Origin: a virus
Direction: 5' to 3' (one strand)
Virus record (IMG/VR): IMGVR_UViG_3300031951_001315
Coordinates: 1-22,232 of that record
Length of the DNA stretch: 22,232 nt
Part shown: positions 1 through 8,016 of the stretch, in pieces
How positions within the stretch are numbered: the first letter of the stretch is position 1
Layout: every line of letters starts with the position of its first letter
Made by a program: the position numbers and the translations under genes
Notes under the pieces: generated by a model
Databases searched by the model: none
What the model saw: only the letters and a program-made list of their open reading frames with translations
Told to the model about the DNA's origin: nothing

Positions 1-1
1 C

Positions 2-58
2 GAGGCGTTTGAAGAAGTAAAAGATACCCCGGATTCCGAGGTAGAGAACAATGAGTGA
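2..58 (+). CDS. 3' end of upstream gene (partial), acidic C-terminus
   Basis: An open frame enters from the left edge and ends at TGA 56-58. The 18 visible residues are strongly acidic and end in VENNE. Its stop overlaps the start of the terminase gene (ATGAGTGA), the same tight coupling seen throughout the window. A gene directly before the large terminase is often the small terminase subunit, but nothing in these few residues proves that. The frame is open and the overlap fits; identity is unknown. Confidence 0.5.
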   Translation, partial: EAFEEVKDTPDSEVENNE

Positions 59-1574
59 TATCTCCCTCAAGGACATTGAAGCCCTGATTGACAGTGGCAA
101 GTTGTCTGAGTCGGACATGCGGGTGCTCGAAGCCCAGCTAACCAAGCTTGAGAAGCTCAAAGACCGGGAACTTTCGCAGGAACGGTTCATCAAGTTCGTG
201 GAAAGGGTCTGGCCGACCTTCATTTCGGGCGCTCACCACAAGAGAATGGCCAATGCGTTCGAGAGAGTGGCCAACGGGACGTGCAAACGGCTCATCATCA
301 ACATGCCGCCCCGGCATACCAAGTCAGAATTTGCGTCATATCTGCTCCCGGCTTGGTTTTTGGGCAAATTTCCACACAAAAAAGTGATTCAGGCGTCCCA
401 CACTGCCGAGTTGGCCACGGGATTCGGTCGAAAAGTGCGAAATCTTGTGGATACTGAGATTTATCACGAGATTTTTCCTGATTTGACGCTCCAACAGGAC
501 TCAAAAGCAGCCGGGCGATGGAATACCAGCAAGGGCGGTGACTATTTCGCCATTGGTGTGGGCGGTGCGGTGACGGGTAAGGGCGCTGATGTGCTCATTA
601 TTGACGACCCGCACTCAGAACAAGAGGCGGCGATGGCCGCGAGCAACCCCGATGTGTACGACAAGGTGTATGAGTGGTACACGTCAGGTCCGCGTCAGCG
701 TTTGCAGCCGGGTGGGGCGATTGTGGTCGTGATGACGCGCTGGGCACAGCGAGATTTGACTGGCCAAGTGCTCAAAGCCGCCGCTGCGCGGGGTGGTGAA
801 GAGTGGGAAGTGATCGAGTTCCCGGCCATCCTGCCGTCTGGCAACCCCCTGTGGCCACAGTTCTGGAGTCTGGACGAGTTGTCTGCGCTCAAGGAAGAAC
901 TGCCTAATAGTAAGTGGCAGGCTCAGTACCAGCAAAACCCCGTGGGCAATGAGTCAGCAATTGTGAAGCGAGATTGGTGGCAGTGGTGGGAGGAGGAAGA
1001 CCCGCCCCAGTGCGACTATATTCTTCAGACGTGGGACACGGCCTTTGAGAAAAACCAGCGGGCCGACTTCTCCGCTGGGACGACGTGGGGTGTGTTCAAC
1101 CACAAAGGTGATGGCAACAGGCCCAACATCATCCTGCTCAATACGTACAAGAAGCGCGTTGAGTGGGTGGAGTTGAAACGAGACGTGCTCAAGGAGTACA
1201 ACGACTTTGAGCCTGATGGGTTGCTTATTGAGAAGAAAGCAACCGGAGCGCCGTTGATCTATGAACTCCGGGCGATGGGCATACCTGTGCAGGAGTACAC
1301 GCCTAGTAAGGGGCAGGATAAGATTGCGAGATTGAATTCGGTGAGCGATATCATCGCGTCAGGGAAAGTTTGGGTGCCCAAAACAAGGTGGGCAGAAGAG
1401 TTAGTAGACGAGATCGCTGCGTTTCCGTCAGGCGAGCACGATGATTTGGTAGACGCAACGACTTTGGCGCTTATGCGGTTCAGGCAGGGTGGGTTCCTCC
1501 GTCTTCCGATCGACGAGCCCGAAGAAGTTCAATGGTTTAAAAGTCCGCGCAGAGAGCGGTTCTATACAGTGTGA
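51..1574 (+). CDS. terL: Terminase large subunit (DNA-packaging ATPase/nuclease)
   Basis: This is the motor that pumps phage DNA into the prohead through the portal and cuts the concatemer. The 507-aa length is normal for the family. The N-terminal ATPase has a Walker A-like loop at residues 84-93 (NMPPRHTKSE, with Thr where Gly is usual), a Walker B strand at 181-187 (VLIIDDP) and the motif III segment VMTRW near 227. The C-terminal RNase H-like nuclease carries the expected acidic triad: D329 in QTWDTA, E394 in LLIEKKATG, and the HDDLVDA cluster at 463-469. The start ATG is preceded by GAGG at 38-41 and overlaps the upstream stop. It heads the structural module, followed by the portal. Identification is secure at the family level. 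Confidence 0.96.
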   Translation: MSDISLKDIEALIDSGKLSESDMRVLEAQLTKLEKLKDRELSQERFIKFVERVWPTFISGAHHKRMANAFERVANGTCKRLIINMPPRHTKSEFASYLLPAWFLGKFPHKKVIQASHTAELATGFGRKVRNLVDTEIYHEIFPDLTLQQDSKAAGRWNTSKGGDYFAIGVGGAVTGKGADVLIIDDPHSEQEAAMAASNPDVYDKVYEWYTSGPRQRLQPGGAIVVVMTRWAQRDLTGQVLKAAAARGGEEWEVIEFPAILPSGNPLWPQFWSLDELSALKEELPNSKWQAQYQQNPVGNESAIVKRDWWQWWEEEDPPQCDYILQTWDTAFEKNQRADFSAGTTWGVFNHKGDGNRPNIILLNTYKKRVEWVELKRDVLKEYNDFEPDGLLIEKKATGAPLIYELRAMGIPVQEYTPSKGQDKIARLNSVSDIIASGKVWVPKTRWAEELVDEIAAFPSGEHDDLVDATTLALMRFRQGGFLRLPIDEPEEVQWFKSPRRERFYTV

Positions 1575-1583
1575 GGTGATGAT

Positions 1584-1736
1584 ATGAAATTTGGATTGAT
1601 GGGCGTTAGTGGGGATGGCCGCACGCTGTACTCACCCGACGGAAATATATTTTGTCGTCTACCCTCTTGGTTGGCTTGGCTTTCTTGGAAAGTTCAATCT
1701 GTTCAGCATTGGGTAGCTAAAAAAACTTGGAGATAA
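1584..1736 (+). CDS. 50-aa hypothetical protein
   Basis: This short ORF fills the gap between terminase and portal. It has a strong ribosome binding site, GAGGTGAT at 1573-1580, close to the ATG. The protein starts MKFGLMGVSGDGRTLYSPDG and continues with a Trp-rich, weakly amphipathic segment (PSWLAWLSWKV) and a basic end. The stop TAA lies two bases before the portal ATG, and the portal's Shine-Dalgarno sits inside this ORF, which fits translational coupling. No family is recognised. The good RBS and clean fit between neighbours argue that it is real, but 50 codons could stay open by chance. Confidence 0.55.
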   Translation: MKFGLMGVSGDGRTLYSPDGNIFCRLPSWLAWLSWKVQSVQHWVAKKTWR

Positions 1737-1738
1737 AA

Positions 1739-4234
1739 ATGGCCACAGGTTCAATTGACAAAGGTTTGTATGCAGCCCCCTTGGGTCTTGAGGATTTTCC
1801 CGAGCCCGATCTGGAGATCGAGATCGAAGACCCCGAGGAAGTCACCATTGGCATGGGCGACATAGAGATTCAACTACGCCCCGAGAAGGAAACCGACGAA
1901 GAATTTGATGCCAACTTGGCCGAGTTTATGGACGACAGCGAGTTGCAGTCCTTGGGCGAAGAGTTGGTTGAAGAGTTTGATAAGGACATCAATGATCGCA
2001 AGGACTGGATGCAGACCTATGTGGACGGGCTGAAGTTGTTGGGCTTGAAGTACGAAGACCGCACGGAGCCGTGGCAAGGTGCTTGTGGTGTGTTCCACCC
2101 CATGCTCACTGAGAGCGTAGTTAGGTTCCAGAGCGAAGGTATCACCGAGACGTTCCCAGCCGCTGGGCCTGTGAAGACTGTCATTCTTGGCAAAGACACC
2201 CCGGAGGTAGAAGAAGCGGCGGCGCGAGTTCGTGAGGACATGAACTATCAGTTGACCGACGTGATGTACGAGTACCGCCCCGAGCACGAGAAGATGTTGT
2301 GGAACTTGCCCATTGCGGGCAGTGCGTTCAAGAAGGTGTACTACGACCCAAGCAAGGGACGCCAGATGGCGGTGTTCATCCCCGCTGAAGACATCGTTGT
2401 GCCCTACGGCGCGAGTAACTTGGAGACTGCGGAGCGGGTCACGCACGTTATGCGCAAGACCAAGAATGAGGTGACCAAGCTCATGGAGGCTGGGTTCTAC
2501 ATGGACGTGGACCTGGGCGAGCCCACGCATGACTTGGACGACATTGAGAAGCAGAAGGCCGAGGAGATGGGCATGTCTGCGATACAAGACGACCGCTATA
2601 GGTTCCTTGAGATGCACGTCGATCTGGACTTGGCCGGGTATGAAGATAAGGACAAGAAGAATCGGCTGACTGGTATTGCACTGCCATACGTTGTAACTGT
2701 TGAAAAGGGCACGCGCAAGATCGTGGCCATACGGAGAAATTGGTACGAGGGCGACAAGCTCCATATCAAGCGCCAGCACTTTGTTCACTATCAATACATT
2801 CCAGGGTTTGGGTTCTATGGGTACGGCCTTATTCATCTTATTGGTGGCTATGCCAAATCAGCCACTATGCTCATTCGTCAGCTTGTGGACGCAGGCACCC
2901 TTTCTAACCTGCCGGGCGGTCTCAAATCCCGTGGGCTCCGAATCAAAGGAGACGACACCCCCATCCAGCCCGGAGAGTTCCGAGATGTAGACGTCCCCAG
3001 TGGCTCCATCAGGGACAACATCCTGCCCTTGCCGTACAAAGAGCCAAGCCAAGTGCTGTATCAACTGTTTGATCGCATCGTCCAAGAGGGGCGTTCGTTC
3101 GCTTCCAGCGGCGACATGAAGGTCAGCGACATGAGCAGTCAAGCCCCCGTGGGCACCACATTGGCCATCCTTGAGCGCACTTTGAAAGTGATGGGAGCCG
3201 TGCAAGCGCGGATGCACTTCACGATGAAGCAAGAGTTCAAACTCTTGAAGGTCATCATTGCCGACTACACCCCGGACGAGTATGACTATGAGCCTATAGA
3301 GGGTAGCCGCAAGGCCAAGAAGGGTGACTATGAATTGGTGGACGTGATCCCTGTGAGCGACCCCAACGCCAGCACGATGGCCCAGAAGGTTGTGCAGTAT
3401 CAGGCGGTCCTCCAGCTTGCTCAGTCAGCCCCACAGTTGTACAACCTGCCCCTGTTGCACCGTCAGATGATCGAGGTGTTGGGTGTCAAGAATGCAGCCA
3501 AGTTGGTGCCGATCGAAGACGATGCCATCCCTGTGGACCCTGTGCAGGAGAACCAGAATCTGTTGGTTATGAAGCCCGTCAAGGCGTTCATTGAGCAGAA
3601 CCATGAGGCTCACATTCAGGCGCACATGGCTGCAATCCAGAATCCGAAGATTCAGCAGTTGATGCAGATGAACCCACAGGCGCAGGCGATCATGGCAGCG
3701 GCGATGGCCCACGTTAATGAGCACATGGCGTTTGAGTACCGCAAACAAATCGAGATGGCTCTTGGCGCACCGTTGCCCAGCGAAGAGCAAAACAAGCACA
3801 TCCCACCCGAGATTGCCGATCAGATTGCGATAGCCGTAGCGCAGGCGTCCCAGCAGCTTACACAGCAAGCACAACAGGAAGCCCAGCAACAGCAGGCTCA
3901 GCAACAGATGCAAGACCCTATCGTCCAGATGCAGATGCAGGAACTCCAGATCAAGATGGAGGAGTTGAAGCTCAAACAGCAAAAGCAACAGATCGACGCT
4001 GCGGCCAAGGCCGACCAGATGCGTATCGAAGAGTCACGTATTGCGTCTCAGAAAGAGATTGCGGCAATGCAAGTCGCGGCTACAGCAGCCGCTGCAAAAG
4101 ACAAACTCTCGCGGCAAAGTGAGATGGAAGGAGTTCGTATAGGCATGGACGCGGCTAAACACCGCGCTCAAATGGCTGTACAGCAAGCGCAACGGGCAGC
4201 GCAAAAAACGCCTAGTAAACCCAAGAAGGAGTGA
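1739..4234 (+). CDS. Portal protein
   Basis: This forms the dodecameric ring at one capsid vertex through which DNA passes and on which the tail is built. ATG 1739 was chosen over an in-frame TTG at 1727 because GGAG at 1729-1732 gives ideal spacing; this yields 831 aa. The N-terminus is acidic. The core (about residues 80-560) has portal-like segments such as DRKDWMQTYVDGLKLLGLKY, PWQGACGVFHPMLTE, GSAFKKVYYDP and VPYGASNLETAERV. Residues from about 640 are a long Gln/Ala/Met-rich helical region, probably the barrel or crown helix of large podovirus-type portals. Position directly after the terminase and before the scaffold supports the call. It is longer than the P22 portal (725 aa). Confidence 0.9.
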   Translation: MATGSIDKGLYAAPLGLEDFPEPDLEIEIEDPEEVTIGMGDIEIQLRPEKETDEEFDANLAEFMDDSELQSLGEELVEEFDKDINDRKDWMQTYVDGLKLLGLKYEDRTEPWQGACGVFHPMLTESVVRFQSEGITETFPAAGPVKTVILGKDTPEVEEAAARVREDMNYQLTDVMYEYRPEHEKMLWNLPIAGSAFKKVYYDPSKGRQMAVFIPAEDIVVPYGASNLETAERVTHVMRKTKNEVTKLMEAGFYMDVDLGEPTHDLDDIEKQKAEEMGMSAIQDDRYRFLEMHVDLDLAGYEDKDKKNRLTGIALPYVVTVEKGTRKIVAIRRNWYEGDKLHIKRQHFVHYQYIPGFGFYGYGLIHLIGGYAKSATMLIRQLVDAGTLSNLPGGLKSRGLRIKGDDTPIQPGEFRDVDVPSGSIRDNILPLPYKEPSQVLYQLFDRIVQEGRSFASSGDMKVSDMSSQAPVGTTLAILERTLKVMGAVQARMHFTMKQEFKLLKVIIADYTPDEYDYEPIEGSRKAKKGDYELVDVIPVSDPNASTMAQKVVQYQAVLQLAQSAPQLYNLPLLHRQMIEVLGVKNAAKLVPIEDDAIPVDPVQENQNLLVMKPVKAFIEQNHEAHIQAHMAAIQNPKIQQLMQMNPQAQAIMAAAMAHVNEHMAFEYRKQIEMALGAPLPSEEQNKHIPPEIADQIAIAVAQASQQLTQQAQQEAQQQQAQQQMQDPIVQMQMQELQIKMEELKLKQQKQQIDAAAKADQMRIEESRIASQKEIAAMQVAATAAAAKDKLSRQSEMEGVRIGMDAAKHRAQMAVQQAQRAAQKTPSKPKKE

Positions 4235-4239
4235 GATTG
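4226..4239 (+). promoter_or_regulatory. Ribosome binding site deciding a TTG start
   Basis: AAGGAG at 4226-4231 lies inside the last codons of the portal gene, five bases before TTG 4237. An upstream GTG at 4231 overlaps this Shine-Dalgarno, so it cannot be the start that uses it. The TTG is therefore the preferred start of the next gene. Confidence 0.6.
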
Positions 4240-4434
4240 AACGACTACAAGTTGTTGGCTGTAGTTGCCAAAGAGATCGAGAAGATGCGACAGGAGCAAA
4301 TTGCCTTTGTCGCTGCAAGTCGAGCCGATACCTTTGACGAATACAAAAAAGTCTGCGGAGTCATCCGGGGTCTGAACCTCGCAGAAAACATCATTAACGA
4401 CCTTGTGCAAAAAATGGAGAAGTCTGATGACTGA
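4237..4434 (+). CDS. Small helical protein of unknown function
   Basis: A 65-aa protein starting at TTG 4237. It is almost entirely helical by composition: KLLAVVAKEIEKMRQEQ, then DEYKKVCGVIRGLNLAENII, and a charged end. It begins just after the portal stop and overlaps the co-chaperonin start by 8 bases, so it is part of the same translationally coupled string. Small proteins with a YKKVCGVIRGLNLAENII-like segment are familiar to me at this place in aquatic phages, but without a function. No membrane segment or metal site is seen. A DNA- or portal-associated role would be guesswork. Confidence 0.75.
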   Translation: MNDYKLLAVVAKEIEKMRQEQIAFVAASRADTFDEYKKVCGVIRGLNLAENIINDLVQKMEKSDD

Positions 4435-4837
4435 GTTTGACGTAGCGGCAGTAGACCTGTCTGGAATCTTGAACACCACTGCGGAGCAAAAAGCCAAGCA
4501 GTTGCCTGACCCCAAGCGGTTTCATATGTTGTGTGTCGTTCCCGAAGCAATGGAGGAATACCACGACAGTGAAGTGGGGCTGATTAAAGATGCCAAGACA
4601 ATGCACTATGAGGAAGTACTCACTCCGGTTCTATTCGTTGTGAAGCTTGGCCCAGATTGCTACAAAGACGCTACCCGGTTCCCCAATGGACCGTCGTGCA
4701 AGGAAGGTGATTTTGTCATCGTCCGACCCAATACAGGCACCCGCCTGAAGATTCATGGCCGTGAATTCCGCATCATCAACGATGACTCGGTTGAAGCAGT
4801 TGTGGAAGACCCCCGTGGCATCACACGAGCATCATAA
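4427..4837 (+). CDS. GroES-like co-chaperonin
   Basis: Phage co-chaperonins (T4 gp31 is the model) replace host GroES on GroEL so that capsid proteins fold inside the cage. ATG 4427 was chosen because GGAG at 4416-4419 is well placed; the protein is 136 aa. Its C-terminal half reads like the GroES beta-barrel: HMLCVVPE (33-40) as first strand, a flexible segment at 45-62 containing VGLIK that resembles the hydrophobic tripeptide of the GroES mobile loop, then VLFVVKLGP (68-76), CKEGDFVIVRPNTGTRLKIH (91-110), and FRIINDDSVEAVVEDP matching the GroES ending of the type LIMSESDILAIVE. The first 30 residues are extra. It sits between portal and scaffold, fitting a role in head assembly. The family call rests on reading by eye. 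Confidence 0.75.
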   Translation: MTEFDVAAVDLSGILNTTAEQKAKQLPDPKRFHMLCVVPEAMEEYHDSEVGLIKDAKTMHYEEVLTPVLFVVKLGPDCYKDATRFPNGPSCKEGDFVIVRPNTGTRLKIHGREFRIINDDSVEAVVEDPRGITRAS

Positions 4838-4846
4838 GGAGTAATC

Positions 4847-5836
4847 ATGGCAACATTGCCTGCATTTAAAGGTGAAGACTACAAGTTTCCTGACGAACAG
4901 GAGGCCGTTGTTGAAGACAAGTTTGAGGTAGAAATCGAGGACGATACCCCTCCAGAGGACCGTGGGCGCAAGCCTATGAAGGAGCCTGTGGAAGACCCGA
5001 CCGAAGACGAACTATCCTCCTATGACGAGAAGGTACAGGCTCGCATCAAAAAGTTCACCCGTGGCTATCACGATGAGCGTCGCGCCAAAGAGGAAGCCCT
5101 GCGCGAACGAGAAGCAGCCGAAACCTTCGCCCGACAAGTGTTTGAGGAGAACAAACGTCTCCAACAGCAGCTTTCTACGGGTAGCAAGGCGTTTATTGAG
5201 CAGACGCAATCCACCGCTGAAATCCAGCTTGGTGCCGCCAAAAAGCGGTACAAAGAGGCTTATGAAGCAGGGGATGTAGATGCACTTGCCGACGCACAAG
5301 CGGATATTGCCAAAGCTACCTTGAGGATGGACAAAGCCTCTGATATGAAGCCTATCGAGGTGGAGGACAAACAGTTTGTCTCCGCCCAACCCGCCGCTCC
5401 TAAGTTGGATCGCCGCACTCAAAAGTGGATAGATTCCAACAAAGAATGGTGGGGGGTAGACGATGAGATGACTATGACTGCTATGGGGCTTGACAAGAAG
5501 TTACAGAAGCAGTATGGTGCCGACTATATAGGTACTGAAGAGTACTTTGAAACCATCGATAAAACGATGCGCAAGAGATTTCCTGAGAAGTTTGAAGACG
5601 CTCAGAGCGATGAGGATGACGAACCGCCTCCAAATAAAAGAACGTCAGAACCGGCCTACGAGGATGATCCTCCACGCCGTGCAACAAAACCCGCTGCGGT
5701 GGTGGCCCCGGCCTCCCGTAGCACCCCGCCTAACCGTATTAAGTTAAAGGGGTCCGAAGCTGCGATTGCTCGCAGGCTTGGGGTCCCGATTGAAGAATAC
5801 GCTAAACAGGTTGCCAAACTAAGAAGAGGTGAATAA
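4847..5836 (+). CDS. Capsid scaffolding protein (probable)
   Basis: A 329-aa, strongly acidic and helical protein upstream of the capsid genes. Residues 1-60 are acidic. Residues about 60-115 form a charged coiled coil (DERRAKEEALREREAAETFA, VFEENKRLQQQL), followed by more helices at 125-165. The tail is proline-rich and basic, ending in a small helical motif (AIARRLGVPIEEYAKQVAKL) that could dock to the coat protein, as the C-terminus of P22-type scaffolds does. A strong AAGGAG precedes ATG 4847. No protease domain is visible. Role is inferred from composition and position; the sequence family itself is not diagnostic. Confidence 0.75.
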   Translation: MATLPAFKGEDYKFPDEQEAVVEDKFEVEIEDDTPPEDRGRKPMKEPVEDPTEDELSSYDEKVQARIKKFTRGYHDERRAKEEALREREAAETFARQVFEENKRLQQQLSTGSKAFIEQTQSTAEIQLGAAKKRYKEAYEAGDVDALADAQADIAKATLRMDKASDMKPIEVEDKQFVSAQPAAPKLDRRTQKWIDSNKEWWGVDDEMTMTAMGLDKKLQKQYGADYIGTEEYFETIDKTMRKRFPEKFEDAQSDEDDEPPPNKRTSEPAYEDDPPRRATKPAAVVAPASRSTPPNRIKLKGSEAAIARRLGVPIEEYAKQVAKLRRGE

Positions 5837-6315
5837 TGGATCAAATGCAAGTCAAAGCTGCTGAAAAAGCACAAAATCGTATGAGTCGTGAGTTGGACTC
5901 TCGTGCCGTGATGCAACGCCCAACAGCGTGGCGTCCGCCTGAGACCCTGCCCATGCCAGATGAACGTCCGGGGTGGAAACACCGCTACGTTCGCATCAGT
6001 ACGTTGGGCACCGCTGATCCAAGCAACATTTCTTCAAAGTTACGCGAAGGCTACGAGCCGTGTAAAGCGGACGAGTATCCCGAGCTAATGATGCACGCTA
6101 CCACCGAAGGTCGCTTTAAAGGCAACATTGAGGTGGGTGGACTGTTGCTCTGTCGGATTCCGACTGAGTTCTTGGAGCAGCGTATGAAATACTACGACAC
6201 TCAAAATAGAGCCCAAATGGATTCCGTGGACAACAATTTTCTTCGTGACAGTGATCCTCGTATGCCTCTTTTTTCAGAGAAGAAAACGAAGGTTACTTTC
6301 GGTTCTGGTTCATAA
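5836..6315 (+). CDS. Conserved virion-associated protein, unknown role
   Basis: A 159-aa protein starting in a TAATG overlap with the scaffold stop. A helical, basic N-terminus leads to a Pro/Trp-rich linker (RPTAWRPPETLPMPDERPG) and a compact core with RYVRISTLGTADPSNISSKL, YEPCKADEYPELM, and IEVGGLLLCRIPTEFLEQRM. The C-terminus carries DSDPRMPLFSEKKTKVTFGSG. I recognise this architecture as a protein found next to scaffold and capsid genes in several aquatic phages, always without a proven function. It may be a minor head component or an assembly factor. No catalytic signature is seen. Confidence 0.75.
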   Translation: MDQMQVKAAEKAQNRMSRELDSRAVMQRPTAWRPPETLPMPDERPGWKHRYVRISTLGTADPSNISSKLREGYEPCKADEYPELMMHATTEGRFKGNIEVGGLLLCRIPTEFLEQRMKYYDTQNRAQMDSVDNNFLRDSDPRMPLFSEKKTKVTFGSGS

Positions 6316-6329
6316 ACTTGGAGTCTTAA

Positions 6330-6986
6330 ATGGCATATCCTACGATCGACAAGCCTTACGGCTTGAAGCCGATCAATCTGTATGGCGGTACCCCCTTCGC
6401 GGGCGCTACTCGCCAGTATCGGATTGCTTCGGCATACAACACTGGAATTTTTTACGGCGATGTTGTTGAGATGATTAACGATGGCACGATTATCAAATCT
6501 GCTATTACGACCGCTCGCGCAACCGTAACGACTTCACAGGTCATTGGCATTTTCTTGGGCTGTTCTTACGTTAACGCGCAAGGTCAGACCACTTTTGCCC
6601 AATACTTCCCTGCAAACACCACGGCTCCTACGGGTACGTTCATTACCGCTTACGTGTGTAATGATCCCAACACCCTGTTCAAAGCTGTGATCGCCGCAGG
6701 CGCAACTGCTGATGACGCAACTTCTGGTTTGCTGCCTTCCTCTACTACGCAATTTACCGTCATTGGTACCAACGTAGCTTTGGTGCAAAACAGCGGTTTG
6801 ACGACTACTGGCGACAGCCGCGTAGCCGTTGCGTCGTCTGCAACCACTGGAACCTTACCCATGAACGTTGTTGACGTTGTTCAAGACACGTCTTATGTCA
6901 ACGGTTCTGGCAACGTTGTGTTCCCCGAGGTCATCGTTCGCTGGAACTTTGAGATTCATACCACCACTATCGCTTCTGGCGTTTAA
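6330..6986 (+). CDS. Virion structural protein, candidate head decoration protein
   Basis: A 218-aa beta-rich, Thr/Ala-rich protein with GGAG before its ATG. The N-terminus reads MAYPTIDKPYGLKPINLYGG, then an IFYGDVVEMINDGT segment followed by several alternating hydrophobic stretches and a final EVIVRWNFEIHTT strand. The protein lies immediately upstream of the major capsid gene, separated only by a ribosome binding site, which is usual for capsid-stabilising or decoration proteins. I recall proteins beginning like this near capsid genes of uncultured phages. The decoration role is inferred from position and composition, not from a defined motif. Confidence 0.65.
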   Translation: MAYPTIDKPYGLKPINLYGGTPFAGATRQYRIASAYNTGIFYGDVVEMINDGTIIKSAITTARATVTTSQVIGIFLGCSYVNAQGQTTFAQYFPANTTAPTGTFITAYVCNDPNTLFKAVIAAGATADDATSGLLPSSTTQFTVIGTNVALVQNSGLTTTGDSRVAVASSATTGTLPMNVVDVVQDTSYVNGSGNVVFPEVIVRWNFEIHTTTIASGV

Positions 6987-7001
6987 TCAAGGAGCTAAAT
7001 C

Positions 7002-7913
7002 ATGGCTATTTCACGCGCACAACTGCTGAAAGAGTTGCTCCCTGGTCTGAACGCTTTGTTCGGTATGGAGTATTCTCGTTACGGCGAAGAACACAAAGAG
7101 ATCTACGAAACTGAGACCTCTGAGCGTTCGTTTGAAGAAGAGACCAAACTGTCTGGATTCTCCGCCGCTCCGGTGAAGAACGAAGGCTCTGCAATTGCTT
7201 ATGACAACGCGCAGGAAGCTTGGTCAACCCGCTATACGCACGAAACCATCGCCTTGGGTTTCTCGATCACTGAAGAAGCGGTCGAAGATAACTTGTACGA
7301 CAGCTTGTCTGCTCGCTACACCAAGTCGCTGGCTCGCGCTATGGCTTACACCAAGCAAGTCAAGGCTGCTTCGGTCATTAACAACGGTTTCTCCAACACC
7401 TACGCAGGTGGTGATGGCGTTTCCCTGTTCAATGCCAGCCACCCCTTGATCTCCGGTGGTGTCAACAGCAACACTCCCTCCACTCAAGCTGATTTGAACG
7501 AGACTTCTTTGGAAGCCGCCGTTATTCAGATCGCCGCTTGGACGGACGAGCGTGGTTTGTTGATCGCAGCCAAGCCCAAGAAGATGGTTGTTCCCCCTGC
7601 CCTGATGTTCGTGGCCAAGCGTTTGCTGGACACCGAACTGCGGGTCTCTACTGCTGATAACGATATCAACGCTATCAAGCAGATGGGTGCAATCCCTGAA
7701 GGCTACTGTGTCAATCACTTCTTGACTGACACCAATGGCTGGTACTTGACCACTGACGTGCCTAACGGTATGAAGCACTTTGTCCGCACCCCCTTGCAGA
7801 ACAGCATGGACGGTGATTTCGACACTGGCAACGTCCGCTACAAGGCCCGTGAGCGTTACAGCTTCGGCTGGTCTGATCCCCTCGGTATGTGGGGTTCTTC
7901 AGGTTCAACCTGA
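7002..7913 (+). CDS. Major capsid protein (HK97-type fold, probable)
   Basis: This would build the icosahedral shell. It is 303 aa and starts at ATG after AAGGAG. It opens with a helix (RAQLLKELLPGLNALFGMEY), as coat proteins of this group do. A charged E-loop-like stretch follows (YETETSERSFEEETKLSGF), then a spine-helix region (EEAVEDNLYDSLSARYTKSL, RAMAYTKQVKAASVINNGF) and the P/A-domain segment with NASHPL, KKMVVPPALMFVAKRLL and NHFLTDTNGWYLTTD. The gene follows a scaffold and is followed by a terminator, as expected for a highly expressed gene. No delta-domain protease target is obvious at the N-terminus. It shows some resemblance to Mu gpT-like head subunits. Confidence 0.88.
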   Translation: MAISRAQLLKELLPGLNALFGMEYSRYGEEHKEIYETETSERSFEEETKLSGFSAAPVKNEGSAIAYDNAQEAWSTRYTHETIALGFSITEEAVEDNLYDSLSARYTKSLARAMAYTKQVKAASVINNGFSNTYAGGDGVSLFNASHPLISGGVNSNTPSTQADLNETSLEAAVIQIAAWTDERGLLIAAKPKKMVVPPALMFVAKRLLDTELRVSTADNDINAIKQMGAIPEGYCVNHFLTDTNGWYLTTDVPNGMKHFVRTPLQNSMDGDFDTGNVRYKARERYSFGWSDPLGMWGSSGST

Positions 7914-7949
7914 TAGATTCAGTACGGTAGAGGTGACTGGCCTGCCACT

Positions 7950-7977
7950 AGGGCTCCTTCGGGAGCCCTTTTTATTT
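7950..7977 (+). terminator. Rho-independent terminator after the capsid gene
   Basis: A perfect 7-bp stem, GGGCTCC at 7951-7957 with GGAGCCC at 7962-7968, is closed by a stable TTCG tetraloop and extended by an A-T pair. A T-rich run follows at 7969-7977. It lies 37 bases after the capsid stop, and is the strongest terminator-like hairpin in the window. Confidence 0.9.
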
Positions 7978-7978
7978 G

Positions 7979-8007
7979 TTGCGCCCCATAAAAAACCGTG
8001 ATATATT
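7979..8007 (+). promoter_or_regulatory. Predicted sigma70-type promoter with extended -10
   Basis: Directly after the terminator lies TATATT (8002-8007, five of six matches to TATAAT), preceded by TG at 7999-8000 to give an extended -10. A weak -35, TTGCGC at 7979-7984, is exactly 17 bases upstream. Transcription would start near 8014, giving a leader of about 83 bases before ATG 8097. A promoter here would restart transcription of the genes cut off by the terminator. This is a prediction by eye; the -35 is poor. Confidence 0.6.
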
Positions 8008-8016
8008 GGCTCCATT

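Noticed and set aside
1727-1738. TTG 1727 as portal start.
   Set aside because: The GGAG at 1729-1732 would lie inside the first codons; ATG 1739 has proper spacing from it.
1874-2836. Long open frame on the minus strand inside the portal gene (320 codons).
   Set aside because: It is the shadow of a strongly biased coding frame: rich in Leu/His/Val with no recognisable family, no RBS context, and fully within a well-supported + strand gene. The same holds for minus-strand frames at 3425-3988, 14934-15557 and 19997-20458, the last two being mirror images of Ala/Thr/Asp repeats.
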